A stretch of 64,000 nt of DNA from Rhodococcus pseudokoreensis (GTDB lineage Bacteria; Actinomycetota; Actinomycetes; Mycobacteriales; Mycobacteriaceae), in the NCBI RefSeq assembly GCF_017068395.1, contig NZ_CP070619.1, forward strand, positions 1,240,001 to 1,304,000. Direction: 5' to 3'. The translations under genes and the position numbers were made by a program. Under the pieces are notes generated by a model. That model saw nothing but the letters and a program-made list of their open reading frames with translations. It had not been told where the DNA came from and ran no database searches. Shown one piece after another: positions 53,476 through 61,935 of this stretch (positions are counted from its first letter, which is position 1; each line of letters starts with the position of its first letter).

Positions 53476-54714
53476 TCAGCGGTCGGGTTGCTCGACCTCG
53501 AGCCGGCGTGCCACGAGCGCGGCCTGGATCCGCCGGAGCCCGGACGGGCGGGTCGGATCGCAGCCCGTCAGCTGCGCCACCCGTTTGAGCCGGTAGTCGA
53601 CCGTGTTGGTGTGAAGGTGCATCTGCTTCGCGGTCCGCTGCCGATTCAGATCGTGGCCGATGTGCACCTCGAGCGTCTCGACCAGTTCGGGCGAGCCCTT
53701 CAGCGGTTCGAGGAGCCGGGCCAGGTAAGTCCTGCCCGGCCCCGGCCGGGTGAGCTGGTATTCGAGCGCCAGATCGTCCATCTCGTAGAGGCCCGGCTCC
53801 AGGCCCAGCTGATGGGCGAGACCCAGGAGTTCGTGGACCTGATCCGCCGCCGCGGGGATACCGTCGGTCCGGACCCGGGTCGCGGTGGCGGTGAGGGGAA
53901 CCCCGGCGGCAGCGCCGATCCGGTCGAGCAGGGAGACCATCCACGCCCGCTCCGGCGAACCCGGCAGCAGCAGCGTGCCGCCGTCGGGGCTCAGCGAACA
54001 GAGGGCCGCCCCACCCGCGGCGTCCGCCAGTTCGATCTGCAACCGGTGCAGCTTCTGCCGGGCGACGACGGCCTTGCGCCGGTGGGTCACGGCCTCGGTG
54101 GGATGCGAGGGAATCGACAGCCCCAGCACCACGTACTCGTCGGCCAGCTCCACACCCGCATGCCGGGCCGCGGTCGCCGCGTTCCGACCGCTGAGCAGCG
54201 CCGTGACGAGATTGACTGCGGCACCGTCGCGTTCGCTGTTGACCGCTTCGAGTTCCTCCACATAGCTGGTCGTGGCGGCGACCGTCACGCATTCGAGGAG
54301 GCTGAACATCACCTTCTGGATGACCAGGAGTTCGGGCAGGTCCTCCTCGCGGGCGTTCGAGGCGACGAGATCGCCGGCCTCGCGGATGCCTTCGTGGAGG
54401 ATGCGGAGCACGAGTTTCAGCGGGAATCCCTCGCGGGCCCAGCGCGCGGAACTGTTGCGGACCTCCGCGAGGTCCTCGTCCGTCGGGCTGATGCCCTCGT
54501 CGAGCATCTGGATGCCGAGACCGAGGCAGACGATGGTGAAATCCATGACGTCGCTCTGCAGTTGTTCGCCGGGAAGCGAACCGCACGGGGTGACGTTGTC
54601 GGCGAAATGCCGGACCAGGTTCTGCGCGACAGTCAGCGTGTCGCGCAGCGGGGCGGACGCGGGCCTGCCGTCGACGAGGATCTGCGAACCCGCCTCAGGA
54701 CTGTGATTCGTCAT
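53476..54714 (-). CDS. PucR/CdaR-family transcriptional regulator
   Basis: A 412-residue regulator: an N-terminal sensory region, a GGDEF-related middle domain, and a C-terminal PucR helix-turn-helix (LVETLEVHIGHDLNRQRTAK, then QMHLHTNTVDYRLKRVAQLTG). The ATG at 54714 fits the family; the frame to 54774 is an extension. M. tuberculosis PruC (Rv1186c), a regulator of this family, controls the putB-pruA proline pathway; here three genes lie between the regulator and that pair, so regulation of proline use is a reasonable guess only. Confidence 0.88.
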   Translation of the reverse strand: MTNHSPEAGSQILVDGRPASAPLRDTLTVAQNLVRHFADNVTPCGSLPGEQLQSDVMDFTIVCLGLGIQMLDEGISPTDEDLAEVRNSSARWAREGFPLKLVLRILHEGIREAGDLVASNAREEDLPELLVIQKVMFSLLECVTVAATTSYVEELEAVNSERDGAAVNLVTALLSGRNAATAARHAGVELADEYVVLGLSIPSHPTEAVTHRRKAVVARQKLHRLQIELADAAGGAALCSLSPDGGTLLLPGSPERAWMVSLLDRIGAAAGVPLTATATRVRTDGIPAAADQVHELLGLAHQLGLEPGLYEMDDLALEYQLTRPGPGRTYLARLLEPLKGSPELVETLEVHIGHDLNRQRTAKQMHLHTNTVDYRLKRVAQLTGCDPTRPSGLRRIQAALVARRLEVEQPDR

Positions 54715-54860
54715 AGCTCTGATCGCTCCCGTGGGTGGATGACACCGAACTCCCGCATCATCGACATCACGCAAACATAACGAGGGTCCGCTTCTGTCAC
54801 AGTTGTATCACGACAGAGCCCTGTCCAGGGCGAATACAGGAATCGCAGCAGAGTGGTCGG

Positions 54861-55901
54861 TCAGTTCTCCTCGGCGACCCGGACCACCAGCTTGCCGAAG
54901 TTGCTGCCCCGGAGCAGCCCGATGAACGCCGCGGGCGCATTCTCGAGCCCGTCCACGACGTCCTCGCGGTAGGCGAATCGGCCCTCCCGGATCCACCCGG
55001 ACACGTCGCGCTGGAAGTCCGCGTACATCTCGGAGACGAACTCGCTCTGGATGAACCCGCGGATGGTGAGGCTCTTGACGAGCACCCGGCTGAAGAACCC
55101 GGGCAGCCGATCCGGCCCCTCGGGGGTCTCCGTGTCGTTGTACTGCGCGATCAGGCCGCACACGGGAACGCGCGCGTACAGGTTGAGCAGCGGCAGCACC
55201 GCCGCGGCCACCGCGCCGCCGACGTTCTCGAAGTAGACGTCGATACCGTCGGGACACGCGGCGCGCAGTTCCTCGGCGAAGTTCGGGGACCGGTGGTCGA
55301 CGGCGGCGTCGAATCCGAGTTCGTCCAGCAGGTAGGCGCACTTCTCCGGCCCGCCCGCGATGCCGACGGCCCGGGCGCCCTTCTGTTTCGCGATCTGCCC
55401 GACGGCGGAACCGACCGGACCGCTGGCCGCCGCGACGACCACGGTCTCGCCAGCCTTGGGTTGCCCGATCCTCAGCAGGCCGGAGTACGCGGTGAAGCCG
55501 GGCATGCCGAGTACTCCGACCGCGGTCGACAACGGGGCGCCGTCGCGGTCGAGTGCACGGAGGTGGTTGCCGTCGACCACGGCATGCGACTGCCAGCCCG
55601 CGTACCCGAGAACGTAGTCACCGGCCTCGAAATCCGGGTGCCGGGAGTCGACGACCTGCCCGACGGTGCCGCCGACCATGACCTCGTCGATCTCGACCGG
55701 TTCGGCGTACGACTCGGCGGCGCTCATCCGCCCGCGCATGTACGGGTCGAGCGAGAGATAGATGACGCGGATCAGCACCTGGCCGTCGGCGGGGTCGGGG
55801 AGGTTCACCGCCTCGAGCCGGAAGTTGTCGGCGGTGGGCGCGCCGTCCGGCCGGGAGGCGAGGACGATCCGGGTGCTCTGGACGATGCTCTCGACACTCA
55901 C
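54861..55901 (-). CDS. NADP-dependent oxidoreductase, medium-chain (PTGR/LTB4DH-like)
   Basis: A 346-residue zinc-free MDR enzyme similar to prostaglandin reductase/curcumin reductase. The pattern DPYMRGRMS near residue 50 and the nucleotide loop VVAAASGPVGSAVGQIAKQ (residues about 150-165) are diagnostic, followed by VGIAGGPEKCAYL. These enzymes reduce alpha,beta-unsaturated carbonyls. The GTG at 55901 matches the family start. It lies between the PucR gene and an acyl-CoA synthetase. Confidence 0.88.
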   Translation of the reverse strand: MSVESIVQSTRIVLASRPDGAPTADNFRLEAVNLPDPADGQVLIRVIYLSLDPYMRGRMSAAESYAEPVEIDEVMVGGTVGQVVDSRHPDFEAGDYVLGYAGWQSHAVVDGNHLRALDRDGAPLSTAVGVLGMPGFTAYSGLLRIGQPKAGETVVVAAASGPVGSAVGQIAKQKGARAVGIAGGPEKCAYLLDELGFDAAVDHRSPNFAEELRAACPDGIDVYFENVGGAVAAAVLPLLNLYARVPVCGLIAQYNDTETPEGPDRLPGFFSRVLVKSLTIRGFIQSEFVSEMYADFQRDVSGWIREGRFAYREDVVDGLENAPAAFIGLLRGSNFGKLVVRVAEEN

Positions 55902-55953
55902 TGTGCGCCTGCCAATCCGTGTTGGGCCGGTATCGCCCGCCACCTTACCGATT

Positions 55954-57354
55954 TCAGAACAGCTGCTTCTTCTGCACCTTGCCCATCGCGTTGCGGGGAA
56001 GCGACTCGACGACGCGAATCTCGCGGGGCCGCTTGTGCACCGACAGTTCGGTGGCCACGTGCTCGATCAGCGCGGCCTCCGACACGTCGTCACCCACCAC
56101 GAACGCCACGAGCCGCTGACCGAGGTCCGGGTCGGGGACGCCGACGACCGCCGCCTCCCGCACGCTCGGGTGGCCGAGGAGGGATGTCTCCACCTCGCCG
56201 GCCCCGACGCGGAATCCACCCGATTTGATGAGGTCCGTGGATTCGCGGCCGACGATGCGGTGGAACCCGCCCGGGTCGATGACGGCGACGTCGCCGGTCT
56301 TGAAGAAGCCGTCGTCCGTGAACGATTCGGCGGTCGCGTCGGGTCTGCCGAGGTAGCCGTCGAACAGCATCGGCCCCCGCACCTGCAGGCCACCGATGGA
56401 TTCGCCGTCGTGGGGGACGTCGCCGCCGCGCTCGTCGCGCAGCCGGGTCTCGACGCCGCGGAGCGGCACACCGACCCACCCCGGGCGTCGTTCGCCGTCG
56501 GCGCGGGTGCTGAGCGTGAGCATCGTCTCGCTCATGCCGTACCGCTCGACGAGTGCGAGCCCGGTCAGCTCCTGCACCTTCTCGAACACCGGGACGGGCA
56601 GCGGGGCGCTCCCCGACACCAGCAGTCGCGCACCCGACAGAGCCCGCGCCGACTCGGGGTCGCCTGCGATGCGACTCCACACCGTGGGGACTCCGAAGTA
56701 CATCGTTCCGCGCGCCGCGGCGTAGGCGGCCGGGGTGGGTTTGACCGTGTGGACGAGCCTGCTGCCGATACGCAGCGGTCCCAGCACACCGAGGATCAGC
56801 CCGTGGATGTGGAACAGCGGAAGTCCTTGCACCAGAGTGTCGTTGCGGGTCCACTGCCAGGCGTCCGCGAGGGCGTCGAGACCGGCGGCGATGGCCTTCC
56901 TGCTGATCAGGACTCCCTTGGGCGGTCCCGTCGTGCCGGACGTGTAGAGCACGAACGCGATGCTCGACTCGGGTGGTTCGGGGTAGCTGTGCCACGACCG
57001 GGCGTGGAGGCGCACCGGAACGACGGGCAGGCCCGCAGCGTCAGCCGGCGCCTCACCGAGCCACGCCTGCGCACCGGAATCGCGCAGGATGTGCTCGAGT
57101 TCGGCGGGGCCGGAATCGGGCGGCACCGGCACCGCGGTCACACCGGCGATGAGGCAGCCCACGACGGCGAGGACGGTGCTCGCGGTGGGGGTGGCGAGAA
57201 TCGCGACCCGATCCGCGCGTGCCACCCGTTCGGCCACGGACGTCGCCGCACCGAGCACGTCGCCTCGCGACAGGGTGGTGTCGCCGATCCGGATGGCGTC
57301 GGGAATGTCGTCGCCCTGGGCGACGGCCAGAGGATTCAGAGATCGCAGCAGCAC
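55954..57354 (-). CDS. Acyl-CoA synthetase (FadD36/malonyl-CoA-synthetase-like)
   Basis: A 466-residue ANL enzyme, shorter than fatty-acyl synthetases and close to MatB-type ligases. SIAFVLYTSGTTGPPKGVLI is near residue 130, followed by FGVPTVWSR, ERYGMSETM, FFKTGDVAVID and the C-terminal catalytic lysine in LPRNAMGKVQKKQLF. The size and this part of the gene order suggest FadD36 (Rv1193). It probably activates short or dicarboxylic acids; the exact acid is unknown. The start is a GTG at 57354, 12 bp after the rhomboid-like gene stop. Confidence 0.87.
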   Translation of the reverse strand: MLLRSLNPLAVAQGDDIPDAIRIGDTTLSRGDVLGAATSVAERVARADRVAILATPTASTVLAVVGCLIAGVTAVPVPPDSGPAELEHILRDSGAQAWLGEAPADAAGLPVVPVRLHARSWHSYPEPPESSIAFVLYTSGTTGPPKGVLISRKAIAAGLDALADAWQWTRNDTLVQGLPLFHIHGLILGVLGPLRIGSRLVHTVKPTPAAYAAARGTMYFGVPTVWSRIAGDPESARALSGARLLVSGSAPLPVPVFEKVQELTGLALVERYGMSETMLTLSTRADGERRPGWVGVPLRGVETRLRDERGGDVPHDGESIGGLQVRGPMLFDGYLGRPDATAESFTDDGFFKTGDVAVIDPGGFHRIVGRESTDLIKSGGFRVGAGEVETSLLGHPSVREAAVVGVPDPDLGQRLVAFVVGDDVSEAALIEHVATELSVHKRPREIRVVESLPRNAMGKVQKKQLF

Positions 57355-57366
57355 ATCGACAGCTTC

Positions 57367-58041
57367 TCACAGGGCCCGGGCGCGGTCCGGTGGGTCTCCC
57401 GGCGGCGGACTGACGGTGGCGAGTGCCGCGCCCAGCAGGGCCCCGGTCAGGACGGCCAGTCCGTGGGCGTCGTCGACCACCACCAGCAGGACTCCGGCGA
57501 GCACGATGCCACCACTCGCGGCGAGGACTCGCCTGTCCTTGGACTGCATCACCACCAGCCCCGCGAACGACGCGGCCAGCGCGAGCGTGGCACCGGAATT
57601 GCCCGCGCCGGGCGACGGGAACAGGAAAGCGGTGAACAGGCCGAAGATGATCTGGCTCGCCACGAACAGCAGTACTGCCCGGACTCCACCCCATACCCGG
57701 ACCGCGAGCGGCGCCACCCAGGCGAGGACGAGCAGGTTCACCACGGTTCCGGCCAGTCCCCCGTCCTGCACCGCGACCGACGTGAAGATCCGCCACCACT
57801 GGTGGTCCCGGATCTGGTCGGGGTCACGCTCGAGGGCGTCGAGGACGGCGGGAACGACGATCTGCAGCAGCGACGGCACGGCGATCAGCAACCACAGCAC
57901 CACCGCGGTGCGCGGCGGACGGGTGAACCCCGCCTCGCCGATGCGCCCCTCACCGATCCGCACCGATCCGATCAGTGAGGCGAGGACGAGAACGACGACG
58001 AAGAGGACCGCGCTGATCCATCCCGCGCCAGAAGTCGTCAC
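57367..58041 (-). CDS. Rhomboid-like intramembrane protein
   Basis: A 224-residue protein with about six hydrophobic helices. It contains GNSG (GAGNSGATLALAA), fitting the rhomboid GxSG nucleophile motif, and DDAHGLAVLTGALLGAAL near the end, fitting the catalytic-His helix. The L1-loop motif WR is seen as QWWRIFTSVAVQDG. The set is compatible with an active serine protease in the membrane, though overall divergence is high. TAGAGT (58053-58048) ends 6 bp before the GTG, so the mRNA may be leaderless. Confidence 0.75.
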   Translation of the reverse strand: MTTSGAGWISAVLFVVVLVLASLIGSVRIGEGRIGEAGFTRPPRTAVVLWLLIAVPSLLQIVVPAVLDALERDPDQIRDHQWWRIFTSVAVQDGGLAGTVVNLLVLAWVAPLAVRVWGGVRAVLLFVASQIIFGLFTAFLFPSPGAGNSGATLALAASFAGLVVMQSKDRRVLAASGGIVLAGVLLVVVDDAHGLAVLTGALLGAALATVSPPPGDPPDRARAL

Positions 58042-58096
58042 CGCGAAACTCTACAACGGCGCGCCCGCACCGGATCCGGTCAGCGGCCCGCGCCGG

Positions 58097-59074
58097 TCAG
58101 TCCCGGGTGACCACCGAGCGCAGGAAGAACCGCAGGTTCGAGGGACGCTCGGCCAGTCGCCGCATGAAGTACGCGTACCACTGACTTCCGTAGGGCACGT
58201 ACACCCGAACCTGCTTGTCCCGGTTCGCGAGCCGGAGTTGCTCGACGTCCCGGATCCCGAACAGCATCTGGTGCTCGTAGGCGTCCGCGGCGCGGCCGGT
58301 GCGCCCGACCAGCGGGGCGACCGCGTCGATGACGGCCGGGTCGTGCGAGGCCACCATCGGGTACCCGTCGCCTTCCATGAGGATCGTCAGGCAACGCAGA
58401 TACGAGGCGTCCACGGCGGCGCGGTCCTTGAATGCCACGGACTCGGGTTCCCGGTACGCCCCCTTGCAGAGCCGGACCCGCGAGCCGGGGCCCGCGAGGG
58501 CACGACAGTCGTCCTCGGTGCGGCGCAGATACGACTGCAGCACCGCACCGAGCCACGGGAAGTCGGTGCGGAGTTCGCGGACGATCGCGAGCGTCGAATC
58601 GGTGGTGGTGTGGTCCTCGGCGTCCACGGTCACCCACACCCCGGCCGCCTCGGCTGCGGCGCAGATCGTGCGGGCGTTGCCGGTGGCGATCCGTGTGCCG
58701 TCGCCGGCGAGCGCCTGACCGAGCGCCGACAACTTCATCGACACCTCGAGCCGCCGGACCCCCGACGTCCCGTCCGCCGCCTCCGGCAGGGCACCGAGAT
58801 CGGCGACGAGCGCCAGGTACTCGTCGACCGTCGCCTGCGCACCCGCTGCGTCATGGGTGTCCTCACCGAGGAAGTCGATCGACACCGACCGGCCCGAATC
58901 GAGGATCTCCCGAACGGACGCCAGCGCCGACTCCCGGCTCTCGCCCGCCACGAAGCGGTCGACCAGTTTCCGGGTGACCGGGGCACCGGTGACGGCGCGT
59001 TTGACGCGCGACGACCGGGCCGCCGCGAGGATCGCCGGGCGGAGCGGATTCGCCAGGACCGTCGGCGCTTTCAT
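58097..59074 (-). CDS. putB: Proline dehydrogenase
   Basis: A 325-residue monofunctional FAD enzyme oxidising proline to pyrroline-5-carboxylate. Conserved blocks are visible: SMKLSALGQAL, WVTVDAEDHTTTD, LQSYLRRTEDDCRAL and RVRLCKGAYREPESVAF, with a C-terminal YVPYGSQWYAYFMRRLAERP. The ATG at 59074 overlaps the pruA stop by 4 bp; the open frame extending to 60286 is a shadow of pruA. Together with PruA it degrades proline to glutamate. Confidence 0.94.
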   Translation of the reverse strand: MKAPTVLANPLRPAILAAARSSRVKRAVTGAPVTRKLVDRFVAGESRESALASVREILDSGRSVSIDFLGEDTHDAAGAQATVDEYLALVADLGALPEAADGTSGVRRLEVSMKLSALGQALAGDGTRIATGNARTICAAAEAAGVWVTVDAEDHTTTDSTLAIVRELRTDFPWLGAVLQSYLRRTEDDCRALAGPGSRVRLCKGAYREPESVAFKDRAAVDASYLRCLTILMEGDGYPMVASHDPAVIDAVAPLVGRTGRAADAYEHQMLFGIRDVEQLRLANRDKQVRVYVPYGSQWYAYFMRRLAERPSNLRFFLRSVVTRD

Positions 59075-60711
59075 TCCGACCCCATGTGCGGATATCGGTA
59101 ATCGGTGGCGGGGACGAACGTCTCCTTGATGGTGCGGGCCGACACCCAGCGCAGCAGGTTGAGTTTGGACCCGGCCTTGTCGTTGGTACCGGAGGCGCGG
59201 GCCCCGCCGAACGGTTGCTGCCCGACGACGGCACCGGTCGGCTTGTCGTTGACGTAGAAGTTTCCGGCGGTGTACCGCAGTGCCGACGTGGCCTGCTCGA
59301 CGGCCTGCCGGTCGTCGGCGATCACCGCACCGGTCAGTGCGTACGGGGCCGCCGAGTCGACCTTGGCGAGCACGTCGGCGAACGCGTTCGGGGCCGAGTC
59401 GTCGTACACGTGCACCGTCAGGATCGGGCCGAAGTACTCGGTGGTCATTGCCTCGTCGGCGGGGTCGTCCGCGAGGAGCACGGTGGGACGGACGAAGTAG
59501 CCGACGCTGTCGTCGTACTTGCCGCCGACGGCGATCTCGAGGCCTGCCGCGCCGCGGGCGCGTTCGATGGCCGCGACGTTCTTGTCGTAGGCGCGCCGGT
59601 CGATGAGGGCGCCGCCGAAGTTCTCCAGGTCTGTCACGTCCCCGTAGGTGAGGGCGTCGACTTCCGCAGTGAACGTGTCCCGCATCCTCCGCCACAACGA
59701 TTTCGGGACGTAGGCCCGGGAGGCGGCGGAACACTTCTGGCCCTGGTATTCGAATGCGCCGCGGACCAGCGCCGTCCGGAGTACGTCCTCGTCGGCCGAG
59801 GCGTGCGCGACCACGAAGTCCTTGCCGCCGGTCTCCCCCACCAGCCGGGGGTAGCCCGCGTACTGCCCGATATTCGCGCCCACCTCGCTCCAGAGATGCT
59901 GGAACGTGCGGGTCGATCCCGTGAAGTGGATTCCGGCGAGCCGGGGGTCGCTCAGCAGCACCTCCGACACCGCCTGCCCGCTGCCGGTGAGCAGATTGAT
60001 CACACCCGGGGGCATGCCCGCCGCTTCGAGCAGTTTGATCGTCCAGTACGCGGCGACGGTCTGCGTCGACGACGGCTTCCAGATCACCGTGTTGCCCATC
60101 AGCGCGGGCGCGGTCGGCAGATTGCCGGCGATCGCGCTGAAGTTGAACGGAGTAATGGCGTAGACGAAGCCCTCGAGCGGGCGGTATTCGAGCCGGTTCC
60201 ACACACCCGGCGAGGAGATGGGCTGGTCGGCGAGGATCTGGCGGGCGAAGTGAACGTTGAAGCGCCAGAAGTCGATCAGCTCGCACGGTGCGTCGATCTC
60301 GGCTTGCTGGACCGACTTCGACTGCCCGAGCATCGTCGCCGCGGCGAGTGTCTCGCGCCAGGGCCCGGACAGCAGGTCAGCGGCACGCAGGATCACGGCG
60401 GCCCGGTCGTCGAACGACAGCGCCCGCCAGTCCGGTGCCGCGGCCGTGGCCGCCTCGACCGCCGCCGACGCGTCGTCGTGGGTGGCGCTGCGCAGCGTGC
60501 CGAGCACGGCGGCGTGCCGATGGGGTTGTACGACGTCGACGCGGTCGCCATTGCCGTGACGGTGTTTGCCCCCGATCACGTGCGGGATGTCGACGGGATT
60601 GGTGGCGATGTCGGTGAGCGCGGATTGCACTCGGGAACGTTCGGGACTGCCCGGCGCGTACGTGTGGACCGGCTCGTTGGTGGGCACCGGAACCTGGGTG
60701 ATGGCGTCCAT
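59071..60711 (-). CDS. pruA: L-glutamate gamma-semialdehyde (P5C) dehydrogenase
   Basis: A 546-residue aldehyde dehydrogenase oxidising P5C to glutamate with NAD. The catalytic base is in RLVGETGGKDF near residue 300 and the nucleophile Cys in YQGQKCSAASR near 335; the length and the INLLTGSGQAVSEVLL block are those of the P5CDH subfamily. It begins the pruA-putB operon, with putB starting in its stop codon. In mycobacteria the same pair is Rv1187-Rv1188. Confidence 0.95.
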   Translation of the reverse strand: MDAITQVPVPTNEPVHTYAPGSPERSRVQSALTDIATNPVDIPHVIGGKHRHGNGDRVDVVQPHRHAAVLGTLRSATHDDASAAVEAATAAAPDWRALSFDDRAAVILRAADLLSGPWRETLAAATMLGQSKSVQQAEIDAPCELIDFWRFNVHFARQILADQPISSPGVWNRLEYRPLEGFVYAITPFNFSAIAGNLPTAPALMGNTVIWKPSSTQTVAAYWTIKLLEAAGMPPGVINLLTGSGQAVSEVLLSDPRLAGIHFTGSTRTFQHLWSEVGANIGQYAGYPRLVGETGGKDFVVAHASADEDVLRTALVRGAFEYQGQKCSAASRAYVPKSLWRRMRDTFTAEVDALTYGDVTDLENFGGALIDRRAYDKNVAAIERARGAAGLEIAVGGKYDDSVGYFVRPTVLLADDPADEAMTTEYFGPILTVHVYDDSAPNAFADVLAKVDSAAPYALTGAVIADDRQAVEQATSALRYTAGNFYVNDKPTGAVVGQQPFGGARASGTNDKAGSKLNLLRWVSARTIKETFVPATDYRYPHMGSE

Positions 60712-60870
60712 GCTGCCTGCCTCCTGCCCTCAGATCGTGTGAGGAACTGTGACCGGGAACCGCGGCCGGACGGGGACACCCGTCCGAACGGAACCCTCGA
60801 GCCCAGGTTAGCTCTGTACGGGGGCAGCCATCCGGTTTTGACGCGCCGACGGGCTGGCTACCATCGGCGC

Positions 60871-61464
60871 ATGGCCGAACGGAACCGCGTGTCACCCCGA
60901 TCCGACATCGTCGCGATTCCGCTGCGCGGCCGGTTCATGGGCAATCGGGGCCGCCTGCACCGCGGGCGCTCCGTGGTGCGCAATCATTCCGGTAAACGGT
61001 GGATCATCTGCGTCACCGACTACCCGGCGCGCACGGTCCCGCAGTGGAACGAGGGCCACTACACGGTGCTGTTCTTCCACGACGAGGCGGTGGCGCTGGC
61101 CGCCGGGCACCGGCCGTGCGCCCTGTGCAGGCGCGAGCGGTACAACGATTTTCGCGCCGCCTGGCGGTCCGCGAACGGGGGCGGGCTGCCGAGCGCCGAC
61201 GAGATGGACGCCCGGTTGCACGGGGAACGACTGGACGGGTCCCGTCAGCGAACGCACCGGGCCGCCTGGTCGTCGCTGCCCCGCGGCACCTTCGTGCTGT
61301 TCGACGACGAACCCGCGGTCGTGCTCGACGACACCGTCGTCCCGTGGTCGGACGACGGATACGGGGCGCCGTCGAAGCGGCCGGCGGGCGGCACCGCCAC
61401 GGTCCTCACACCGCCGTCCACCGTCGCCGTGCTCGCGGCCGGCTACTCGCCGGACATCGCGTAG
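60871..61464 (+). CDS. Unknown protein with an Ada-like Cys motif
   Basis: A 197-residue protein I do not recognise by name. A central block, FFHDEAVALAAGHRPCALCR, resembles the second half of the Ada zinc-binding domain (EAxxAGxRPCxRC), but the usual first Cys pair is absent, so the metal site would be incomplete. The N-terminus is basic (GRFMGNRGRLHRGRSVVRN) and the C-terminus is a small beta-rich segment. TACCAT (60859-60864) ends 6 bp before the ATG, indicating a leaderless mRNA. It is divergent from pruA. A nucleic-acid role is possible. Confidence 0.72.
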   Translation: MAERNRVSPRSDIVAIPLRGRFMGNRGRLHRGRSVVRNHSGKRWIICVTDYPARTVPQWNEGHYTVLFFHDEAVALAAGHRPCALCRRERYNDFRAAWRSANGGGLPSADEMDARLHGERLDGSRQRTHRAAWSSLPRGTFVLFDDEPAVVLDDTVVPWSDDGYGAPSKRPAGGTATVLTPPSTVAVLAAGYSPDIA

Positions 61465-61468
61465 TCCG

Positions 61469-61882
61469 CTACACGTCGCGTGCGTTCGAGACGAGCTGGT
61501 GGACGTCCTGGTCGGTGGCGCCGAGCCCGAAGCTGATGATGCGCTCGGGGCGGATGCGGATGGTCGGGCCACCGAGGCCGTTCGCCTGAGCGGCGTCGGC
61601 GTCGAGGGCCTCGGCGCGACCGCGGATTTCGACGCAGCGGACCCGCCACGGGTCGACGGACGGCACGTCGTCCACGACGAACGCCACCCTCCCGTTGTCG
61701 GCGACGTTGCGGAACTTACGGCTCGCCGCCATGTTGTAGCCCTGGATGTCGATCGTGGACGTGTGGGGGTTGTAGTGGAAGCCGACGGGACTGACCTGCA
61801 AGGTTCCGCCCAGTTGCACGGTGGCGAGCCTGCCGATGCGCTGTGAGGCCAGGTAGTCGAGTTCTTGCTCGGTGAAGGACAT
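61469..61882 (-). CDS. PPOX-class/pyridoxamine-5'-phosphate-oxidase-family protein
   Basis: A 137-residue split-barrel flavoprotein-type protein with FTEQELDYLASQRIGRLATV, VSPVGFHYNPHTSTIDIQGY and VAFVVDDVPSVDPWRVRCVE. It fits the small PPOX F420- or FMN-binding proteins abundant in Rhodococcus and Mycobacterium. TAGCCT (61894-61889) ends 6 bp before the ATG, so the mRNA may be leaderless. The cofactor and substrate cannot be fixed by eye. It is convergent with the preceding gene, 4 bp apart. Confidence 0.83.
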   Translation of the reverse strand: MSFTEQELDYLASQRIGRLATVQLGGTLQVSPVGFHYNPHTSTIDIQGYNMAASRKFRNVADNGRVAFVVDDVPSVDPWRVRCVEIRGRAEALDADAAQANGLGGPTIRIRPERIISFGLGATDQDVHQLVSNARDV

Positions 61883-61935
61883 GACGTCAGGCTAGGACCT
61901 GAACCGCGCTCGAGGTCAAGGTTCCGGCACTCGTC

